A DNA stretch of 64,000 nt from Solibacillus sp040273735 (GTDB taxonomy: Bacteria > Bacillota > Bacilli > Bacillales_A > Planococcaceae), in NCBI RefSeq assembly GCF_040273735.1, contig NZ_JBELZM010000013.1:69718-133717 (forward strand), given 5' to 3'. Below the pieces are notes generated by a model, which worked only from the letters and a program-made list of their open reading frames with translations, was not told the DNA's origin and searched no databases. The number at the start of each line of letters is the position of its first letter. The stretch's first letter is position 1. Positions 1-9,192 of this stretch are shown here, piece after piece. The position numbers and the translations under genes were made by a program.

Positions 1-290
1 TCATGCAGACAGATGCAACAGGAATAGATGCAATACTATCAATCGCTTTTGCCTTTACAACATCAATTTTAGGTGTGTTTGCATTATCGACAGCTGTATT
101 TAATTTCTTTACAACAGGTATGAATATGATGGAACGTATGCTAATGGGGATTGCGTCAATTCTGCTTATTATTCCGGAATTAATTACAAGTGCAATCGGA
201 CTTGCTCTTATTATAATAGTATTAGCAATTCATATTCCACGTGGTAAAAAGGTGAATGCCCAAGTTAATAATTTATCTGTTGAAAGATAG
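1..290 (+). CDS. TRAP transporter fused permease, C-terminal end (partial)
   Basis: The reading frame is open from the window edge to the stop at 290, so only the last ~96 residues of a longer gene are present; the ATG at 3 is probably internal. The fragment is strongly hydrophobic, with a helix near the start and another near residues 50-75, then a short basic tail. The pattern of a GIASILLIIPE segment followed by a final helix recalls the C-terminus of fused 4TM/12TM TRAP-type permeases, which import carboxylates with a periplasmic-type binding protein. It sits 10 nt before a GntR regulator and a hydroxyacid oxidation operon, so an organic-acid substrate is a reasonable inference. Family assignment is tentative because most of the protein is missing. 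Confidence 0.6.
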   Translation, partial: MQTDATGIDAILSIAFAFTTSILGVFALSTAVFNFFTTGMNMMERMLMGIASILLIIPELITSAIGLALIIIVLAIHIPRGKKVNAQVNNLSVER

Positions 291-300
291 GAGTTTTCAT

Positions 301-1002
301 ATGCAAGTAGAACGCAAAAAAGTTGCGGATCAGGTTTTAGATTTTTTAATCGAAATGATGCGTACTGGTGAATTACAAACGAATACAATATTACCTACCG
401 AAAATGCATTAGCAACACGCTTTGGTGTAAGTAGAGCACCGATTCGAGAAGCATTGAAAGTACTTGAAGTGGCAGGTGCAATCGAAAGTAGACAAGGAGG
501 AAGAAGTTTAGTTAAAGAAGTGTCTTTAGCTGAATTGCTTGATCCCGTTCGTTTCCAGCTTATCCATAAAAAACAAGTGCTCGATTTATTGGAATTTCGA
601 ATCATTATAGAGAGTGAAGCGGCTGCACTTGCTGCTGAACGACGAACAGAAGAAGAGCTGGTTGAGATTCAAAACTTAGTAGATCACTTCCAGCATTTAA
701 TGCAAGATAATCAAGCGATTGGACATGAAGAAGACTATCAGTTCCATCAATTCATAATGAAAGCAAGTAAAAACGATTTTATATCTGGAACAATTAGTAA
801 CTTAAGTGATCTGCATCTACGTGCTTTAAAGTTTTCATTATCCCATAATTTAGGATGGGACAAGAAACGTCAAGAAGTAGCGAAGGAGCATATGCTAATT
901 GCTCAGGCAATCGCAAAGAAAGATTGCGAGGGTGCAAGACATGCGATGCGTGAACATTTAAACAATGCACGCCAAAAAATTCTCAACTTACCGGAAGAGT
1001 AA
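301..1002 (+). CDS. GntR-family transcriptional regulator, FadR subfamily
   Basis: The 233-residue protein has an N-terminal winged helix (about residues 5-70, including TRFGVSRAPIREALKVLE, the typical GntR recognition helix). An all-helical FCD effector domain follows, with RIIIESEAAALAA near residue 100 and several His/Asp residues in the C-terminal half that commonly bind metal or carboxylate ligands. I chose ATG 301 because AGGAG lies at 290-294; an in-frame upstream ATG at 256 lies inside the preceding gene. It directly precedes glcD. FadR-type regulators next to glycolate or lactate oxidase genes are usually local repressors responding to the hydroxyacid, so autoregulation of this cluster is likely but not shown by a visible operator. 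Confidence 0.88.
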   Translation: MQVERKKVADQVLDFLIEMMRTGELQTNTILPTENALATRFGVSRAPIREALKVLEVAGAIESRQGGRSLVKEVSLAELLDPVRFQLIHKKQVLDLLEFRIIIESEAAALAAERRTEEELVEIQNLVDHFQHLMQDNQAIGHEEDYQFHQFIMKASKNDFISGTISNLSDLHLRALKFSLSHNLGWDKKRQEVAKEHMLIAQAIAKKDCEGARHAMREHLNNARQKILNLPEE

Positions 1003-1056
1003 CGTTACGATGTTCTCTATCGCGGTCGGAAATTAGCGGACAGTGGAGGGAACGAG

Positions 1057-2463
1057 ATGAACCAAATCCTAGAGCTTTTAAATCAAAGTATACAAGATGA
1101 CACACGTATACTTACTGAAAAGGCTGATTTAGTAAGTTATTCTTATGATGCTTCATTCGGTTCGTATATGCCTGAATACGTTGTACAGCCTTTATCAACA
1201 GAAGAAGTAGCCTCTGTTATAAAGCTGGCGAATACTCATAAAATTCCCGTCTATCCACGCGGACAAGGGACAAGCTTAAGCGGTGGCCCTTTGCCTGTTC
1301 GTGGTGGGATTGTGCTTGATCTCTCCCAATGGACATCGAAATTAGAAATTGATGCGGAAAATATGTTGGCAATAGTATCACCAGGGGTTACAGCACAGGC
1401 GATTAACGATGCCGCATTGCTATACGGTCTTATTTACCCTCCTGATCCGAGCAGTATGAATATCGCGACAATCGGAGGTAACCTAGCTGAAAATTCAGGT
1501 GGACCAAAAGGATTAAAATATGGTGTAACAAAAGATTACGTAATCGGCTTGGAAGTTGTCACTCCTGAAGGAGATGTCATTCGGACGGGTGGTAAAACGA
1601 TGAAAAATGTAACCGGCTATGATTTAACAAAGCTTATAGTCGGCTCTGAAGGAACATTAGGAGTCATTACAGAGGCCATTTTACGTTTATATCCAAAGCC
1701 GCAAGCAACGGAAACATTAATGGCTCAGTTTGATGATATTGTCGATGCAGGACGCGCTATCTCCAATATTTTAAGCGCAGGAATTATACCAGCAAAACTT
1801 GAGATTATGGATAGAGCCTCGGTAGATGCAGTTGAAGCGTATCGCCCATCAGGATTACCAACCAATATTGATGCGTTAATTTTAATTGAATTAGATGGTC
1901 ACCCAGAGGCAATTAAAGATGAAATTAAACGAGTAAATGATGTTTGTATTAAAGATAATGCCCGTGCAGTTCAAATCGCGCAAACAAAAGAAGAAGCGGC
2001 ACAGCTATGGCAAGCGAGGAAACTTGTATCGCCAGCAATTGTTCGTCTTAAACCGACGAAAATTTCTGAAGATGCAACCGTCCCGCGCAGCAAAATTCCG
2101 GAGATGTTTCAACGTTTAAAGGAAATACGTGAAAAATATAATGTCGACCTTGTAGTGTTCGGTCATGCAGGTGATGGGAATTTACATCCGAACATTATTG
2201 CGGATGAACGCGATGTGGAAGAAATGCGACGTGTAGAAAAAGCTGTAGAAGAAATTTTCCGTACGGCTATAGAGCTAGGCGGTACATTATCGGGTGAACA
2301 TGGAATCGGTACGTTAAAAGCACCATTTATGGAAATGGAGCTAGGGGCAGTAGGGGTAGATATGATGAAACGAATTAAACAGGCTTGGGACCCGAACGAT
2401 ATATTAAACCCGGGGAAAATTTTTCCGGAGCCCAATCAAAGGTTCGTGTTAACAAATGACTGA
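1057..2463 (+). CDS. glcD: FAD-linked 2-hydroxyacid (glycolate-type) dehydrogenase subunit
   Basis: This 468-residue flavoprotein is of the GlcD/D-lactate dehydrogenase type and oxidises a 2-hydroxyacid such as glycolate to the 2-oxoacid. An FAD-binding type-4 domain occupies about residues 35-215, with the YPRGQGTSLSGG stretch, PPDPSS, GGNLAENSGG and SEGTLGVITEA. The C-terminal FAD-oxidase domain carries HAGDGNLHPNI and GTLSGEHGIG, which supply active-site His residues in this family. GGAGGG at 1045-1050 supports ATG 1057. The end overlaps glcF by 8 nt, which implies translational coupling and a joint complex. The exact substrate (glycolate, D-lactate or D-2-hydroxyglutarate) cannot be read from sequence. 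Confidence 0.9.
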   Translation: MNQILELLNQSIQDDTRILTEKADLVSYSYDASFGSYMPEYVVQPLSTEEVASVIKLANTHKIPVYPRGQGTSLSGGPLPVRGGIVLDLSQWTSKLEIDAENMLAIVSPGVTAQAINDAALLYGLIYPPDPSSMNIATIGGNLAENSGGPKGLKYGVTKDYVIGLEVVTPEGDVIRTGGKTMKNVTGYDLTKLIVGSEGTLGVITEAILRLYPKPQATETLMAQFDDIVDAGRAISNILSAGIIPAKLEIMDRASVDAVEAYRPSGLPTNIDALILIELDGHPEAIKDEIKRVNDVCIKDNARAVQIAQTKEEAAQLWQARKLVSPAIVRLKPTKISEDATVPRSKIPEMFQRLKEIREKYNVDLVVFGHAGDGNLHPNIIADERDVEEMRRVEKAVEEIFRTAIELGGTLSGEHGIGTLKAPFMEMELGAVGVDMMKRIKQAWDPNDILNPGKIFPEPNQRFVLTND

Positions 2464-3745
2464 ACTCGCATATCAAGAGACACTAAGCTGTGTTCAATGT
2501 GGCTATTGTCTGCCAACCTGCCCAACGTATGTAACATTCCAAAAAGAAACCCATTCACCACGTGGCCGCATAAATCTCGTTAAAATGGCTGCCGAAGGAA
2601 AAATCACTTATGACGAAATAACCGAGGCGATTGATTTATGTCTAGGTTGCCGTGCATGTGAAACTGCCTGCCCAACAAACGTACAATACGGGAAAATTTT
2701 GGAGTCGGCGGTCGAAGTGTTAACGGTTCATAAAGAACGACAAATGAAAAAACGCATGAAAACTGTGAAATCGCTATTATTCAACCAAGTTGTACCAAAT
2801 AAAAATATTCAAAAAGTCCTTGGTACCGGCTTAGCTATCTATCAAAAAACAGGTCTGCAAAAAGTTATGCACAGAACAAATGCATTAAATATTTTGCCGG
2901 AAAATCTACATTCATTTGAAACGATTTTACCAACCGTCGAAGGACCGATGAAGCGAAATAAAAGAAAAATGCATTATACGGTACAAGCTCAAAAACCAGT
3001 ATTTAAAGTAGGCTTTTTTGTTGGCTGTATTATGGACACAATGTTTTCATCGATTAATACACTTAGTATGAGACTATTGCAGCAAGCGGGCTGTGAAGTG
3101 ACTGTTATTAAAGAACAAGGCTGCTGCGGTGCGCTTCATCAACATAGTGGTTTATCAGATAATACCCGTCAATTGGCAAAGAGAAATATCGAAGCGTTTG
3201 AGCAATATGATTTTGATTACGTAGTAAATAGCATTGGTGGTTGTGGAGCTATGTTAGGGGAATATCCGCAATTATTAGCAAGTGAAGCAGATTGGGTAAA
3301 ACGTGCAATAAACTTTTCCGCAAAGTCTGTAGATATAAGCGTGATTTTAAGTCAGCTATCACTGCCATTTAAAAAAGATTTGCCATATATCGTTACTTAT
3401 CAACCGTCTTGTCATATGACAAATGTACAAAAACGTGTAGATGAACCACTTCATATGATCAACAGTATTCCGGGTATTGAACTAATGCCATTGCCGGAAG
3501 CCCATATGTGTTGTGGTTCTGCAGGGATATATAACATTATTCGTTATAACCATTCCATGAAAATATTAGATGAAAAAATGAAGCATGTGAAGTTATTACA
3601 ACAACGACCAAATATAATAGTTACGACTAATCCTGGCTGTCATTTACAAATGAAGTTAGGTGTAGAGCGTGAAGGGTTAACTGAAACAGTTCGGGTTGTA
3701 CATCTAGTCGAGTTGTTAGCTGAAGCATGCGGAATAGAAGCGTAA
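2456..3745 (+). CDS. glcF: Glycolate oxidase iron-sulfur subunit
   Basis: This 429-residue electron-transfer partner of GlcD has two N-terminal 4Fe-4S motifs, CVQCGYCLPTCP (from residue 11) and CLGCRACETACP (from about residue 62). Two CCG-type domains follow, with VGCIMDTMF, EQGCCGALH, PSCHMTN and MCCGSAG. That is the usual GlcF layout. It starts inside the last codons of glcD with no strong ribosome site of its own, so expression probably depends on coupling. Electrons from the flavin subunit would pass through these clusters to the membrane quinone pool. Confidence 0.92.
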   Translation: MTELAYQETLSCVQCGYCLPTCPTYVTFQKETHSPRGRINLVKMAAEGKITYDEITEAIDLCLGCRACETACPTNVQYGKILESAVEVLTVHKERQMKKRMKTVKSLLFNQVVPNKNIQKVLGTGLAIYQKTGLQKVMHRTNALNILPENLHSFETILPTVEGPMKRNKRKMHYTVQAQKPVFKVGFFVGCIMDTMFSSINTLSMRLLQQAGCEVTVIKEQGCCGALHQHSGLSDNTRQLAKRNIEAFEQYDFDYVVNSIGGCGAMLGEYPQLLASEADWVKRAINFSAKSVDISVILSQLSLPFKKDLPYIVTYQPSCHMTNVQKRVDEPLHMINSIPGIELMPLPEAHMCCGSAGIYNIIRYNHSMKILDEKMKHVKLLQQRPNIIVTTNPGCHLQMKLGVEREGLTETVRVVHLVELLAEACGIEA

Positions 3746-3757
3746 GGGGGAAAATAG

Positions 3758-4963
3758 ATGTTAGAAGTAGTGATTATAGGTGGTGGGATTGTTGGTTTAT
3801 CTGTTGGACTAGCTTTAACAGAACGCTTCCCGGATAAAAAAGTAGTCATTTTAGAAAAGGAGAATTCGGTATCGAAGCATCAAACCGGCAATAATAGTGG
3901 TGTGATCCATTCCGGCATTTATTATAAACCTGGCAGCTTTAAGGCACGTTTTGCTAAGCAAGGAAGTCAATCGATGGTGGCCTTTTGTGAAGAACATGGC
4001 ATTGAATACGACATTTGCGGGAAAGTAATTGTGGCAACAGAGCAACACGAACTGCCGCTATTACAAAACTTATACGAGCGCGGTATACAAAACGAGCTTG
4101 AAATTGAAATGCTGAATGCAGAGCAACTTAAAGAAATTGAGCCGCATGTAGCGGGGCTTGGTGCTATTCGTGTTCCGCAAGCCGGGATTGTGAACTACAA
4201 GCAAGTATCGGAAAAAATACGAGAGTTAATAGAAAAAAACGGTGGAGAAATTCGTTGTGGGGTAGAAGTGAAATCAATTAATGAACACGATAATGGTGTG
4301 ACAATTGAAACTTCTAAAGGTACAGTCGAAGCAAAAGTGATGATTAACTGTGCAGGACTGCAAAGTGACCGCATCGCAAAAATGACAGGATATTCTGCGG
4401 ATTTAAAAATTGTACCTTTCCGTGGCGAATACTATAAGCTCAAAGAAAGCAGCCGTAGTTTAGTCAATCATTTAATCTATCCTGTACCAAATCCGGACTT
4501 TCCGTTTTTAGGTGTACACTATACGCGCATGATTGGCGGAGAAGTAGAAGCAGGTCCGAATGCTGTGCTTAGCTTTAAACGGGAGGGATATAAAAAAACA
4601 GATATAAACCTTTTTGATATAGCTGAAACATTAACTTACAAAGGGTTTTGGAAGCTAGCAGGGAAAAATATGAAAGAAGGGCTGAATGAGATGGCCCGTT
4701 CATACAGCAAAGGGTTATTCGTGAAAAGTTTACAAAAGCTTATTCCGGAAATTCAAGCGGATGATTTAGAACCGGGTGGAGCGGGAGTACGGGCCCAAGC
4801 ACTAAAAAGTGATGGCTCAATGGTTGATGACTTTTATTTCATCCCTGGTAAAAGCAGCATTCATGTACTAAACGCCCCTTCACCAGCAGCAACTGCATCT
4901 CTTGAAATCGGCAAGGAAATTGTCTCTAGATTTGAGAAGAAATTTGAAACTGTTTATTCATAA
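3758..4963 (+). CDS. lhgO: L-2-hydroxyglutarate oxidase (LhgO family)
   Basis: This 401-residue FAD-dependent oxidoreductase belongs to the DAO superfamily. It has an N-terminal dinucleotide fold (VIIGGGIVGLSVG from about residue 5, with an acidic residue ending the second strand in ILEKE). The LhgO signature GNNSGVIHSGIYYKPGS lies near residue 45, and a C-terminal GAGVRAQ segment is present. LhgO oxidises L-2-hydroxyglutarate to 2-oxoglutarate and passes electrons to quinone. It lies 12 nt after glcF with AGGGGG upstream of ATG, in the same transcript, so the operon appears built for several 2-hydroxyacids. A strong terminator follows immediately. Confidence 0.88.
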   Translation: MLEVVIIGGGIVGLSVGLALTERFPDKKVVILEKENSVSKHQTGNNSGVIHSGIYYKPGSFKARFAKQGSQSMVAFCEEHGIEYDICGKVIVATEQHELPLLQNLYERGIQNELEIEMLNAEQLKEIEPHVAGLGAIRVPQAGIVNYKQVSEKIRELIEKNGGEIRCGVEVKSINEHDNGVTIETSKGTVEAKVMINCAGLQSDRIAKMTGYSADLKIVPFRGEYYKLKESSRSLVNHLIYPVPNPDFPFLGVHYTRMIGGEVEAGPNAVLSFKREGYKKTDINLFDIAETLTYKGFWKLAGKNMKEGLNEMARSYSKGLFVKSLQKLIPEIQADDLEPGGAGVRAQALKSDGSMVDDFYFIPGKSSIHVLNAPSPAATASLEIGKEIVSRFEKKFETVYS

Positions 4964-4971
4964 AAAGATAA

Positions 4972-5016
4972 AATACCGAAAGCTCAGATTTTAGAGAAGC
5001 TTTCGGTATTTTTTTG
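4972..5016 (+). terminator. Rho-independent terminator after lhgO
   Basis: The inverted repeat AATACCGAAAGCT (4972-4984) / AGCTTTCGGTATT (4998-5010) is followed by a run of T. It ends the glcD-glcF-lhgO transcript. Confidence 0.92.
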
Positions 5017-5085
5017 TAATCTGTTTAATAGCTGAAAGAAGGCCTTACTATATAAAAAAATAGTACGCAATAAGTAATAATCTCA

Positions 5086-5145
5086 TTGACAATCATTATC
5101 AAATAGCTTTATTATTCTAATTAGCGATAATGATAATTGTTATCA
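5086..5145 (+). promoter_or_regulatory. Promoter with two Fur boxes for the siderophore uptake operon
   Basis: A sigma-A-type promoter is visible: TTGACA (5086-5091), an 18-nt spacer and TATTAT (5110-5115). One Fur box, TGACAATCATTATCA (5087-5101), overlaps the -35. A second, TGATAATTGTTATCA (5131-5145), covers the start region. Each matches the 7-1-7 consensus TGATAATNATTATCA at all but one defined position. This predicts tight iron-dependent repression of the downstream genes. Confidence 0.9.
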
Positions 5146-5170
5146 ATCAACTTTAAGGGGCGTTAATTAG

Positions 5171-6232
5171 ATGAAAACGAAAAAGTTCTATTCTTTAATG
5201 GCAATGCTTTTCGTAGCAATGGGCTTACTAGTTGTTGCGGGTTGCTCAGATAAAGAAACAAGTACAGATAAGAATTCAAATGAAACAGCAGGCTCTTCGA
5301 ATTCTGAAGATTCAGCTACGCAATATCCAATCGTAATCAAACATGCATTAGGAGAAACAGTAATTGAAGAAAAACCGGAGCGTGTAGCAACGGTTGCATG
5401 GGCAAACCATGATGTGGCACTTGCTCTAGGTGTAGTACCAGTAGGTTTCTCAGCAGCAAACTACGGAGTGCAGGATGAAAGCGGTATGCTTCCATGGACA
5501 GCGGAAAAATTAAAAGAGCTTGGTGAAGAAAATCCGAACATCTACCAAGATACAGATGGCATAGATTTTGAAGCGATTTCTGATTCAAATCCGGATGTTA
5601 TTTTGGCAGCATATTCAGGCCTTACACAAGAAGAGTATGATACATTAAGCGAGATTGCACCGGTCGTTGCATATCCGGAAACTCCATGGGTTATTACATG
5701 GCGTGACCAAATCCTATTCAATGCTAAAGGAATGGGTATGGAAGAAGAAGGTAAACAATTAATCGCTGATACAGAAAAATTAATTCAAGATAAAGCAAAC
5801 GAATTCCCTGAAATCAAAGGTAAAAAAGCGGCGTTCGGTATGTTTAACGCTACAGATTTATCGAAGTTCTATATTTATACACCAGCTGACCCGCGCGGCG
5901 AATTACTGGAAGAGCTAGGTATGGCATATCCGGAAAGCATTAAAGCGCAAGTTCAGGATGAAAGCAGCTTTTATATCGAGTTAAGTGCAGAAAATGCAGA
6001 TGCTTTAAATGATGCTGAAATCCTGATTGCATATGGCGATGACAACACATTAAAAGCACTTCAGGCAGATCCGATTTTAGGCGAAGTACCTGCAATCAAA
6101 AATGGTACGGTTTTAATTATTCCTGACAACACACCACTAGCTGCTGCAGGAAATCCGAACCCGCTGTCAATTCAATATACAATCGACGAGTATGTAACTT
6201 TAATTTCGGAAGTTGCGAAAAAGTTAAAGTAA
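5171..6232 (+). CDS. Ferric-siderophore ABC transporter substrate-binding lipoprotein
   Basis: The 353-residue protein has a lipoprotein signal peptide with lipobox VVAGC (Cys25), a Ser/Asn/Glu-rich linker, then a class III periplasmic-binding fold (PF01497 type). Within that fold are ETVIEEKPERVATVAW near residue 60 and the long connecting helix typical of siderophore receptors. It captures iron-siderophore outside the membrane and delivers it to the two permeases encoded next. The tandem Fur boxes directly upstream support an iron role. Sequence alone does not tell hydroxamate from catecholate ligands; hydroxamate receptors such as YfiY are the closest type I recognise. Confidence 0.92.
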   Translation: MKTKKFYSLMAMLFVAMGLLVVAGCSDKETSTDKNSNETAGSSNSEDSATQYPIVIKHALGETVIEEKPERVATVAWANHDVALALGVVPVGFSAANYGVQDESGMLPWTAEKLKELGEENPNIYQDTDGIDFEAISDSNPDVILAAYSGLTQEEYDTLSEIAPVVAYPETPWVITWRDQILFNAKGMGMEEEGKQLIADTEKLIQDKANEFPEIKGKKAAFGMFNATDLSKFYIYTPADPRGELLEELGMAYPESIKAQVQDESSFYIELSAENADALNDAEILIAYGDDNTLKALQADPILGEVPAIKNGTVLIIPDNTPLAAAGNPNPLSIQYTIDEYVTLISEVAKKLK

Positions 6233-6233
6233 T

Positions 6234-7268
6234 ATGAAAAGTACATCCGTTTTAGAAAAGAAGCAAATTATGATGCCGCGTAATTTTATAAAAGTTTTAT
6301 TGCTTTTAATTATTTTACTCGGACTATGTATACTAGCATCACTTATATTTGGCTCACGGATGATCAGCTGGACAGATCTTCTGAATGGATTATTCCATTC
6401 AGAAGCTCAGTCTCATGAAGCGAACGTCGTAAGGCAGCGTGTGGTAAGAACGATTTTTTGCTTACTATGTGGCGCAGCATTAGGTGTTTCCGGAGCGCTT
6501 ATGCAATCGGTAACGCGTAATCCTATTGCAGACCCAAGTATATTAGGTGTAAATACAGGGGCATCCCTATTTGTCGTTTGCGGCATTGCCTTTTTGAATA
6601 TCAGTTCAGCAAATCAGTATATTTGGCTTGCGATAGCGGGAGCTTTTATTACCGCTATTTTTGTATTTGGGATTGGTTCAATGGGGAAAGGCGGCGCGAC
6701 ACCATTAAAGCTCGTATTGGCAGGTGCAGCTACGAGTGCAATTTTGTCATCACTGGTCGTTGCAGTCATGATACCAAGAACGAATGTAATGGATCAGTTC
6801 AGATTTTGGCAAGTCGGAAGTGTCGGTTCCGGCAGCTGGGATACAATCACATTATTTATTCCATTTATTGTAGTAGGACTATTTATTGCCTTTATTACAG
6901 CGCCGGCATTAAATGCGATGGCATTAGGTGATGATGTTGCGACAGGGTTGGGTGTACGCACAGGTACTGTAAGAATTGTAGCGGCATTAGGTGGCGTATT
7001 ATTATGTGGTGCTGCGACGGCTTTGGCAGGTCCAATCGGCTTTATTGGTTTATTAGCTACACATATCGTACGTCTCGTAGTAGGTCCTGATCTACGTTAT
7101 ATTATTCCGATGTCAGCATTGTCGGGGGCGATTATTTTAACCTTTTCCGATGTGATCGGAAGGCTCCTCGGCAGTCCAAGTGAGCTCGAAGTTGGAATCG
7201 TGACGGCCTTTATTGGTGCGCCGATTTTAATTTTAATTACGATGAAAGCGAAAATGCGTGCAATATGA
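6234..7268 (+). CDS. Iron-siderophore ABC transporter permease (FecCD family), subunit 1
   Basis: This 344-residue polytopic protein has about nine to ten hydrophobic helices and the FecCD hallmarks: RTIFCLLCGAALGVSGALMQ near residue 62, NPIADPSILGVNTGA, and GPIGFIGLLATHIVRLVVG near residue 260, the region that contacts the ATPase. It forms half of the transmembrane channel for siderophore import. Start ATG 6234 lies one base after the preceding stop and has only a weak purine stretch upstream, so coupling to the lipoprotein gene is likely. It overlaps the next gene by 4 nt. Confidence 0.92.
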   Translation: MKSTSVLEKKQIMMPRNFIKVLLLLIILLGLCILASLIFGSRMISWTDLLNGLFHSEAQSHEANVVRQRVVRTIFCLLCGAALGVSGALMQSVTRNPIADPSILGVNTGASLFVVCGIAFLNISSANQYIWLAIAGAFITAIFVFGIGSMGKGGATPLKLVLAGAATSAILSSLVVAVMIPRTNVMDQFRFWQVGSVGSGSWDTITLFIPFIVVGLFIAFITAPALNAMALGDDVATGLGVRTGTVRIVAALGGVLLCGAATALAGPIGFIGLLATHIVRLVVGPDLRYIIPMSALSGAIILTFSDVIGRLLGSPSELEVGIVTAFIGAPILILITMKAKMRAI

Positions 7269-8296
7269 TGAATGAAACGATGAATATGATTAAGACGTCA
7301 AGATTAAAAAGAAAACGCCGGTTTATATTGATGACTTCCTTGATGGCTGTCATTTCGCTAGTACTTTGCGGTTTGATGCTTATGCTTGGCAACACGATTT
7401 ATCCGGTACAGGATGTCATAAAGGTTTTACTAGGTGAACAAGTGAAGGGAGCATCCTTTGCGGTAAATACTATTCGTTTCCCGAGAATGGTAGCCGGTTT
7501 GTTTGCAGGCTTTGCATTTGGTGTCGGGGGCTATATTTTCCAGACGATGCTGCGCAACCCGCTGGCAAATCCAAATGTAATCGGAATTACAACAGGTTCA
7601 AGTGCTGCAGCTGTATTTTGTATCATTGTATTGAATGCAAGCAATACGGTTGTCTCCATCGCAGCTGTAATAGGAGGGCTTGCAACCGCTATCTTTATTT
7701 ATCTGCTGGCAAAAGGCACATCCTTTTCGATTGGTCGACTTATTTTAATCGGTATCGGCATTCAGGCGATGCTGACGGCCTTTATCAACTATTTAATGCT
7801 CATCGGGGATACACATGATATTCCGGCTGCAATGAGATGGCTGAGCGGTAGTTTAAACGGTGCTAAATTAACGAACTTATACCCGCTAATACTTATCGTG
7901 TGTATTTGCACACCGATTTTAATGTATTTTGCGAAGCGTCTGGAAATGCTTGAACTTGGTGAACAGGCGGCAACATCTCTAGGCGTCAATACAAATCAAA
8001 CGAGAGTCATCCTTATTATTACGTCGGTGCTCATGATTGCATTGGCGACTGCTGCAACTGGTCCAATTGCCTTCATTTCCTTTTTGGCAGGTCCCATTGC
8101 AAAAAAATTAGTAGGTGTCGGATTTTCAGGTCTTATTCCTGCAGGTTTAATCGGGGTCATTTTAGTATTGGCGGCAGATCTTATCGGACAGTTTGCTTTT
8201 GAGACACGCTATCCGGTAGGGGTCATTACAGGGATAATCGGTGCACCATACTTAATTTATTTATTAATCCGTATTAATCGGAAAGGAGATTTATGA
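7265..8296 (+). CDS. Iron-siderophore ABC transporter permease (FecCD family), subunit 2
   Basis: This 343-residue FecCD-type permease is paralogous to the preceding one, with NTIRFPRMVAGLFAGFAFGVGGYIFQTMLRNPLANPNVIGITTGSS-type motifs (about residues 65-110) and GPIAFISFLAGPIAKKLVG near residue 265. It partners the upstream permease to make a heterodimeric channel, as in YfiZ/YfhA of B. subtilis. It starts within the stop codon of the upstream gene (ATGA overlap) and ends in an ATGA overlap with the ATPase gene, so subunit translation is tightly coupled. Confidence 0.92.
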   Translation: MMNETMNMIKTSRLKRKRRFILMTSLMAVISLVLCGLMLMLGNTIYPVQDVIKVLLGEQVKGASFAVNTIRFPRMVAGLFAGFAFGVGGYIFQTMLRNPLANPNVIGITTGSSAAAVFCIIVLNASNTVVSIAAVIGGLATAIFIYLLAKGTSFSIGRLILIGIGIQAMLTAFINYLMLIGDTHDIPAAMRWLSGSLNGAKLTNLYPLILIVCICTPILMYFAKRLEMLELGEQAATSLGVNTNQTRVILIITSVLMIALATAATGPIAFISFLAGPIAKKLVGVGFSGLIPAGLIGVILVLAADLIGQFAFETRYPVGVITGIIGAPYLIYLLIRINRKGDL

Positions 8297-9111
8297 TGAA
8301 ATCGACACATACATTCCAAACGGAAAATCTTGTTGCAGGCTATGACAACAAAGCGATTTTACAAGGTGTTAGTCTAGGGATTCCAAGCAATAAAATCAGC
8401 ATTATTATCGGTTCGAATGGCTGTGGGAAATCGACACTTTTAAAAACGATGGCACGATTAATCAAGCCGATCTCCGGCCAAGTATTGTTGGATGATAAAT
8501 CTATTAACAAAATCCCGCCGAAAGAGCTTGCACGAGTTTTAGGACTTCTTCCGCAATCACCGATCGTACCTGAAGGCATCACGGTTGCTGACTTAGTTGG
8601 CCGGGGCAGGTTTCCGCATCAGAGCTTTTTAAAGGGCTGGTCAACTGAGGATTATGATGCAGTTGCGGAAGCGATGGAAATGATGAACATTACCGAACTT
8701 GCCGACAGTCATATCGATGAGCTGTCAGGAGGGCAAAGACAACGTGTATGGATTGCAATGGCACTTGCACAGCAAACCGACATTTTGTTTTTGGACGAAC
8801 CGACTACATACTTGGATATTACGTACCAAGTGGAGATTTTGGACTTATTGACGGATTTAAATCGTAAGCACGGAACGACAATTGTGATGGTACTCCATGA
8901 TATTAATTTATCCGCCCGCTATGCCGACTATATTTTTGCTTTACATAAAGGTCGACTTGTTTCGGAGGGAACACCAGCACACGTAATTACGAGTGATTTG
9001 ATCAAAGATATATTTAATTTAAACTGTGTTGTCACACAAGATCCTGTTTCGGATTCGCCTTCTGTTATACCAATCGGAAGACACCATTCGAAATCCGGAA
9101 TGCTCGTTTAG
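8293..9111 (+). CDS. Iron-siderophore ABC transporter ATP-binding protein
   Basis: This 272-residue ATPase energises the preceding permeases. Walker A is GSNGCGKST (about residue 41), the Q-loop is LLPQSP, the signature is LSGGQRQRVWIAMAL, Walker B is DILFLDEPTTYLD and the switch His is in VLHDINLSARYADY; all are the FecE/FhuC/YusV type. AAAGGAG at 8282-8288 serves ATG 8293; a second ATG at 8296 is equally possible. Having the ATPase inside the operon contrasts with B. subtilis, where the shared ATPase YusV is encoded elsewhere. Confidence 0.93.
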   Translation: MMKSTHTFQTENLVAGYDNKAILQGVSLGIPSNKISIIIGSNGCGKSTLLKTMARLIKPISGQVLLDDKSINKIPPKELARVLGLLPQSPIVPEGITVADLVGRGRFPHQSFLKGWSTEDYDAVAEAMEMMNITELADSHIDELSGGQRQRVWIAMALAQQTDILFLDEPTTYLDITYQVEILDLLTDLNRKHGTTIVMVLHDINLSARYADYIFALHKGRLVSEGTPAHVITSDLIKDIFNLNCVVTQDPVSDSPSVIPIGRHHSKSGMLV

Positions 9112-9192
9112 CTGCACTTAGTCAATGGAATCCGGAGGCGATTTCGCGACAAGCGTAATTGTCCGTCAAATGAAAAGAATGGAGTGTTTCGA

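Noticed and set aside
9184..9192. GTG start for the reductase gene
   Set aside because: It overlaps the GGAG that is correctly spaced for ATG 9193, giving a protein with the normal dinucleotide-fold N-terminus.
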